This document shows positions 60,645 to 64,000 of a stretch of 64,000 nucleotides of DNA, piece by piece. The notes beneath the pieces were generated by a model. The model saw nothing but the letters and a program-made list of their open reading frames with translations, was not told the DNA's origin and made no database searches. Every line of letters begins with the position of its first letter. Position 1 is the first letter of the stretch. Position numbers and translations under genes: made by a program. The stretch is from Couchioplanes azureus (GTDB taxonomy: Bacteria > Actinomycetota > Actinomycetes > Mycobacteriales > Micromonosporaceae). The stretch covers positions 154,156 through 218,155 of the forward strand of contig NZ_BMQY01000011.1 of NCBI RefSeq assembly GCF_014648355.1, given 5' to 3'.

Positions 60645-61184
60645 GTGCTGCTCACCACCGAGCGGCTGGTGCTGCGCCGGTTCCGGATCGAGGACGTGCC
60701 GGCGCTCGCCGGGTACCGCTCCGATCCCGAGGTCGCCCGCTATCAGTCGTGGCGCTCGCCCTACTCGCTCGACAAGGCCCGCTACGCGGTCCAGACGATG
60801 GTCGCGGCCGATCCGGGCCAGCCGGGCTGGTTCCAGTACGCGGTGGAGCTGCCGGGTGAGGCGGCGCTGATCGGCGACGTCGGCGTCAACCTGGCCGACA
60901 ACCTGATGCAGGCCGAGATCGGCTACACCCTCGACCCGCGCTGGCAGGGCCGCGGTTACGCCTCGGAGGCGGTCCGCGGCGTCCTCGGCCACCTCTTCAC
61001 CGTGCGGGGGCTGCGCCGGGTGTCGGCGGAGTGCGACGCCCGCAACACCGCGTCGGCGCGGCTGCTGGAGCGCGTCGGCTTCACCCGCGAGGGCCTCCGG
61101 CGCCAGCACACCTGGATCAAGAACGAGTGGACCGACGACCTGCTCTTCGGCCTGCTCGCCGCCGAGTGGACGCCGCCGCGCTGA
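60645..61184 (+). CDS. GNAT acetyltransferase (RimJ/RimL family)
   Basis: A 179-residue acetyltransferase: LTTERLVLRRFRIEDV at the N-terminus, IGYTLDPRWQGRGYASEAVRGVL for acetyl-CoA, and NTASARLLERVGFTREG. The start GTG lies 9 bp after the PP2C stop, so the two are probably cotranscribed. Likely substrates are protein N-termini or aminoglycoside-like small molecules; not resolvable here. Confidence 0.92.
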   Translation: MLLTTERLVLRRFRIEDVPALAGYRSDPEVARYQSWRSPYSLDKARYAVQTMVAADPGQPGWFQYAVELPGEAALIGDVGVNLADNLMQAEIGYTLDPRWQGRGYASEAVRGVLGHLFTVRGLRRVSAECDARNTASARLLERVGFTREGLRRQHTWIKNEWTDDLLFGLLAAEWTPPR

Positions 61185-61209
61185 CGGACGGCGCACCCGT
61201 CACGGGTGG

Positions 61210-61218
61210 TTGTCCACA
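61210..61218 (+). promoter_or_regulatory. single DnaA-box-like 9-mer
   Basis: TTGTCCACA equals the actinobacterial DnaA box. Only one copy is present and no dnaA or dnaN gene is near, so it is not an origin. Confidence 0.3.
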
Positions 61219-61309
61219 GGCTCGGCGCGATCGAGGGCGCTCCGGGCCCGGCCAGGGCTATGGTGCTCGTGCAGCACGGTTCGCCTGCCACGGCAAAGGA
61301 GCCTCGGCC

Positions 61310-61726
61310 ATGACTAGTCGCCTCAACCCGTACATCTCGTTCCCCGACGGCACCGCCCGCGCCGCGATGGAGTTCTACCGCGACGTCTTCGGCGGCGAGC
61401 TGCGCATCAGCACCTTCGGCGACTTCGGCGCGCCCGACCCGGCCGCGGCGGACAAGATCATGCACGCCATGCTGGAGGCGCCGAACGGGTTCACCCTGAT
61501 GGGCGCCGACGTGCCGCCGGGCATGCCGCACGTGGCCGGCAGCAGCATCTCGGTCAGCCTCAGCGGCGACGACGCCGACGACCTGCGCGGCTACTGGGAG
61601 AAGCTGTCCGGCGGCGGCACGGTGACCATGCCGCTGGAGAAGCAGGCGTGGGGCGACGAGTTCGGCATGTGCAAGGACCGGTTCGGCGTCGACTGGATGG
61701 TCAACATCAACTCGCCGCAACCCTGA
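61310..61726 (+). CDS. VOC/glyoxalase-like (PhnB-type) protein
   Basis: A 138-residue vicinal-oxygen-chelate fold protein of the PhnB/YjdN type: NPYISFPDGTARAAMEFYRDVFGG, MHAMLEAPNGFTLMGAD, WGDEFGMCKDRFGVDWMVN. Such proteins bind a metal or small ligand; the reaction of this subgroup is unknown. Start ATG has AAAGGAG upstream. It stands alone with a weak hairpin after it. Confidence 0.9.
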   Translation: MTSRLNPYISFPDGTARAAMEFYRDVFGGELRISTFGDFGAPDPAAADKIMHAMLEAPNGFTLMGADVPPGMPHVAGSSISVSLSGDDADDLRGYWEKLSGGGTVTMPLEKQAWGDEFGMCKDRFGVDWMVNINSPQP

Positions 61727-61727
61727 C

Positions 61728-61741
61728 CGGCCAACCGGCCG
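61728..61741. terminator. weak hairpin with T-run
   Basis: CGGCC-AACC-GGCCG followed by TTTCC, between the convergent VOC and TetM-like genes. Confidence 0.4.
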
Positions 61742-61761
61742 TTTCCGCAGGCGTGAAGCGC

Positions 61762-63717
61762 TCAGCGCGGTACGGCGCGGAACCACTCCTTCCGGTCGGC
61801 GGGGTCCGGTCCGCGGCGCCGCTGGAGGGGCGGCCGCTGGGCGTCGACCGCGGCGTGGTGGTCGAAGCGGGTCACCAGGATGCCCTCGCCGCCGGTCAGG
61901 TCGGGTAGCGCCGCGGCGAGCCGCGCCACCCGGGCGGACGGGAGGTGCCCGGTGAGGCGTGCGTACCCGCCGGCGGTGGCGGTGTCGAGGACCCGTGCGC
62001 CCAGGCGGCCGAGCAGCGAGGTCACCGCAGCGTGCGCGGCACCCGGCAGGTCCAGCTCGAACCGGTCCACGGGCTGGCAGACCCGGGTGCCGGCGCGGCG
62101 GAGGGCCGCGGCCACCACGACCGGGGCGAGGTTGCGGAAGTCCGCCGCGACGCTGGAGATGGACTTGTCGAACTTCTGGTGCGGTTTGCTCTGCCGCGGG
62201 TAGTACTGCGAGGACGTCATGGTCACCCGGCAGTCGGTGACCGGCCAGCCGGACAGGCCCTGGCGCAGGCCCGCGTGGACACCCTCCTCGGTCGCGGCGA
62301 CGAAGGCCGCCGGAAGCCGGCCCCGTTCGATGCCGGGTGAGAAGTCGATGCCGTGCCCGACGGGTGCGGCGTCGACGCGCAGCCCGAGCCCGGCGAGGTA
62401 CGGGTTGCCGCGCTCGGCGATCCGGTCCCGCGCCGCGCCGGCACCGGTGACCCGTTCGATGCAGGCGACGGTGGTGCCGCTGAAGCGTGCCTCGACGCCG
62501 TACCGGTCCGCCAGCAGCGCGCCGAGGACCTCCTTCTGTACCTCGCCGTGGAGGCTGAGCACCGCCTCGCCCGCCCGCTCGTCGAGGCGCAGGTCGATCA
62601 GCGGGTCCTCGTCGGCGAGCTCGGCGAGGCCGGCGAACAACGCGGTACGCTGCGCCGGGTCCACGGGCTCGACGAGCGCCTGCACGGTGGCGGGCGGGAA
62701 GCGGTGCGAGCGCCGCTCGGGCGGCGCCCCGACGTTCTGGCCGATCCGCGCCGACGTCCCCCGGAGCGCGGCGATCTGCCCGGCACGCGCCGCCGGGCGT
62801 ACCAGGACGCCGCCGGGCTCGCTGACCGCGACCTGCGTGATCCGCTCCGGCCGGCCCGTGCCGAAGCTGACCCGGTCGCGGACCCGCAGCTCACCCGACC
62901 ACAGCCGGACCCAGGCGCGCCGGCCGTGCTCGTCGCGGTCGACGGCGAAGACGGTCCCCGCCACCGGCCCGCCGTCGCGTCCCGCGCGGGGCAGCACGTC
63001 GACCAGGACCCGGCACAACTGCGGTATCCCGGTGCCGGTCAGCGCCGAGCCGCAGACGACCGGGGTGAGCGTGCCGCGGCGTACGCCGCGCCGGACCGCC
63101 CGCCGGACATCGCCGCGGCGCACCGGTTCACCCGCGAGCCACCCGGCCAGGACGCCGTCGTCGACCTCGGCGACCGCCTCGACGACGGACTCCGTGCCCC
63201 AGTCCAGTGGCCGCACCCGCGCCTCGCGCCGGCCCTCGCCGGTCACTTCGGTGAGCAGGACCAGGTGCGGGCCGAGCCGGTGACGCGCCTGCGCCAGGAC
63301 CCGGCCCACGTCCGCCCCGGACCGGTCCACCTTGTTGAGGAACAGCACGGTCGGTACCCCGATGCGGCGCAGCGCCCGCCAGATCACGACGGTCTGCGGC
63401 TGCACCCCCTCGACGCCGGAGACCACGAGTACCGCGGCGTCGAGCACGGCGAGGGACCGCTCGACCTCCGCGATGAAGTCGGGATGGCCCGGGGTGTCGA
63501 GCAGGTTGACGGTCAGGTCGCCGATCGCGAAGGAGGTGACCGCCGCCCGGATGGTGATGCCGCGCCGGCGCTCCAGCTCCATCGCGTCGGTCCGGGTGGT
63601 GCCGGCGTCGACGCGGCCGGGTTCGGCGACGACACCCGCCTCGAACAGCAGGCGCTCGGTCAGGCTGGTCTTTCCGGCGTCAACGTGTGCGACGACTCCG
63701 AGGTTCAACAATGCCAA
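61762..63717 (-). CDS. TetM/OtrA-like ribosomal protection GTPase
   Basis: A 651-residue EF-G-like translational GTPase of the tetracycline-resistance group. GTP motifs: GVVAHVDAGKTSLTERLLFEAG, DTPGHPDF, FLNKVDRSG. Start is the TTG at 63717 behind GGAG, giving the canonical short N-terminus (ALLNLGVVAHVDAGKT). The domain IV tip reads QYYPRQSKPHQKFDKSISS before ADFRNLAPVV, longer than in TetM/TetO and like actinobacterial OtrA relatives. It may remove tetracyclines from the ribosome or aid translation under other stress. Confidence 0.9.
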   Translation of the reverse strand: MALLNLGVVAHVDAGKTSLTERLLFEAGVVAEPGRVDAGTTRTDAMELERRRGITIRAAVTSFAIGDLTVNLLDTPGHPDFIAEVERSLAVLDAAVLVVSGVEGVQPQTVVIWRALRRIGVPTVLFLNKVDRSGADVGRVLAQARHRLGPHLVLLTEVTGEGRREARVRPLDWGTESVVEAVAEVDDGVLAGWLAGEPVRRGDVRRAVRRGVRRGTLTPVVCGSALTGTGIPQLCRVLVDVLPRAGRDGGPVAGTVFAVDRDEHGRRAWVRLWSGELRVRDRVSFGTGRPERITQVAVSEPGGVLVRPAARAGQIAALRGTSARIGQNVGAPPERRSHRFPPATVQALVEPVDPAQRTALFAGLAELADEDPLIDLRLDERAGEAVLSLHGEVQKEVLGALLADRYGVEARFSGTTVACIERVTGAGAARDRIAERGNPYLAGLGLRVDAAPVGHGIDFSPGIERGRLPAAFVAATEEGVHAGLRQGLSGWPVTDCRVTMTSSQYYPRQSKPHQKFDKSISSVAADFRNLAPVVVAAALRRAGTRVCQPVDRFELDLPGAAHAAVTSLLGRLGARVLDTATAGGYARLTGHLPSARVARLAAALPDLTGGEGILVTRFDHHAAVDAQRPPLQRRRGPDPADRKEWFRAVPR

Positions 63718-63878
63718 CGCGCGACTCCACGGTAGGACGGTCAAGGGTCCGGAACGTGGAAGCTGCGCGCATGATCGTCTCCTCTTCTCGCCTGAGCGCG
63801 CCGATGATGACAGGAGATCCGCGCGCCGGGCCACCCATATTCGTGGCGCCCGCGATCGAAGGCCGTGGACATGACGGC

Positions 63879-63904
63879 GCCGCCCCCGTCAGGTGGGGGG
63901 CGGC
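63879..63904 (-). terminator. hairpin terminator downstream of the sigma-factor gene
   Basis: A 9-bp GC stem (63879-63887 with 63896-63904) and 8-base loop begin 15 bases beyond the sigma-factor stop on the minus strand. Confidence 0.7.
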
Positions 63905-63918
63905 GGGCCGGAGGGGTT

Positions 63919-64000
63919 TCAGTGCGCGGTGTCGAGCTGGGTGCGCAGCTTGGTGAGGGCCTTGGTGAGCAGGCGGCTGACGTGCATCTGGGAGATGCCG
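63919..64000 (-). CDS. SigB/SigF-type sigma factor, C-terminal end only
   Basis: The last 26 residues before the stop read GISQMHVSRLLTKALTKLRTQLDTAH, the region 4.2 helix-turn-helix of stress or sporulation sigma factors (SigB/SigF/SigG group: ISQMHVSRLL). The rest lies beyond the window. Confidence 0.8.
   Translation of the reverse strand, partial: GISQMHVSRLLTKALTKLRTQLDTAH

Noticed and set aside
61210..61218. DnaA box suggesting a replication origin
   Set aside because: Only one box, no AT-rich region, and no dnaA, dnaN or gyrase genes nearby.

Overview
The window is very GC-rich DNA from a filamentous high-GC actinobacterium. The gene content suggests a Micromonosporaceae-like organism such as Actinoplanes, which is an inference: a CebR-type cellulose operator, a GylR-like glycerol system, a GH6 cellulase, an MptA/B-like mannosyltransferase, Aer-type PAS signalling, tandem Ser/Thr kinases and a secondary-metabolite cluster. 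I see no rRNA, insertion sequence, prophage or CRISPR array. One tRNA-Gly(GCC) is present.

Layout. (1) 1-4 kb: the N-terminus of an Aer-type PAS protein, a secreted internally duplicated protein behind a CebR-like box, and an EACC1-caspase pair that looks like a two-gene biological-conflict (immune or suicide) module. (2) 4-10.5 kb: glycerol catabolism, with glpF-glpK-glpD divergent from an IclR/GylR-type regulator followed by a second glycerol kinase and tRNA-Gly. (3) 10.5-26.3 kb: a tightly overlapping seven-gene operon built on a two-module NRPS (C-A(Ser)-T-C-A(Pro-like)-T-TE) with a flavin monooxygenase, flanked by a TetR regulator and a P450. The Ser/Pro NRPS plus flavin monooxygenase pair is the hallmark of bacterial pyrrolizidine or brabantamide-type pathways. 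Here it carries extra tailoring genes: PhyH dioxygenase, two CAT-fold acyltransferases, SDR and acyl-CoA dehydrogenase. (4) 26-40.7 kb: a PLP decarboxylase, a duplicated two-GGDEF protein, a secreted protein, a fused alpha-beta glycyl-tRNA synthetase, a polyprenol-phosphate-mannose transferase, GlpQ, a GAF-GAF-GGDEF protein and UDP-glucose dehydrogenase.

(5) 40.7-45 kb: a GH6 cellulase under a perfect CebR palindrome, a probable broken gene, a GNAT, an arginase-family protein and a wall-anchored surface protein. (6) 45-53.8 kb: an apparent operon of a ferric-reductase-like cytochrome b, a NuoF-ferredoxin fusion, a TlpA-like lipoprotein, CcdA and a Ser/Thr kinase, followed by a paralogous kinase. 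Both kinase ectodomains share four aligned cysteines, so the region may move reducing power across the membrane and sense it. (7) 53.8-64 kb: a TetR and a CrtI/RetSat-like oxidoreductase with a shared operator, Tex, a LuxR ATPase divergent from a PP2C phosphatase, a GNAT, a VOC protein, a TetM/OtrA-like GTPase and the C-terminal end of a stress sigma factor.

The strongest leads are the pyrrolizidine-like cluster, the EACC1-caspase pair and the thiol-redox/kinase operon. All function calls come from reading motifs by eye. No database search was possible.
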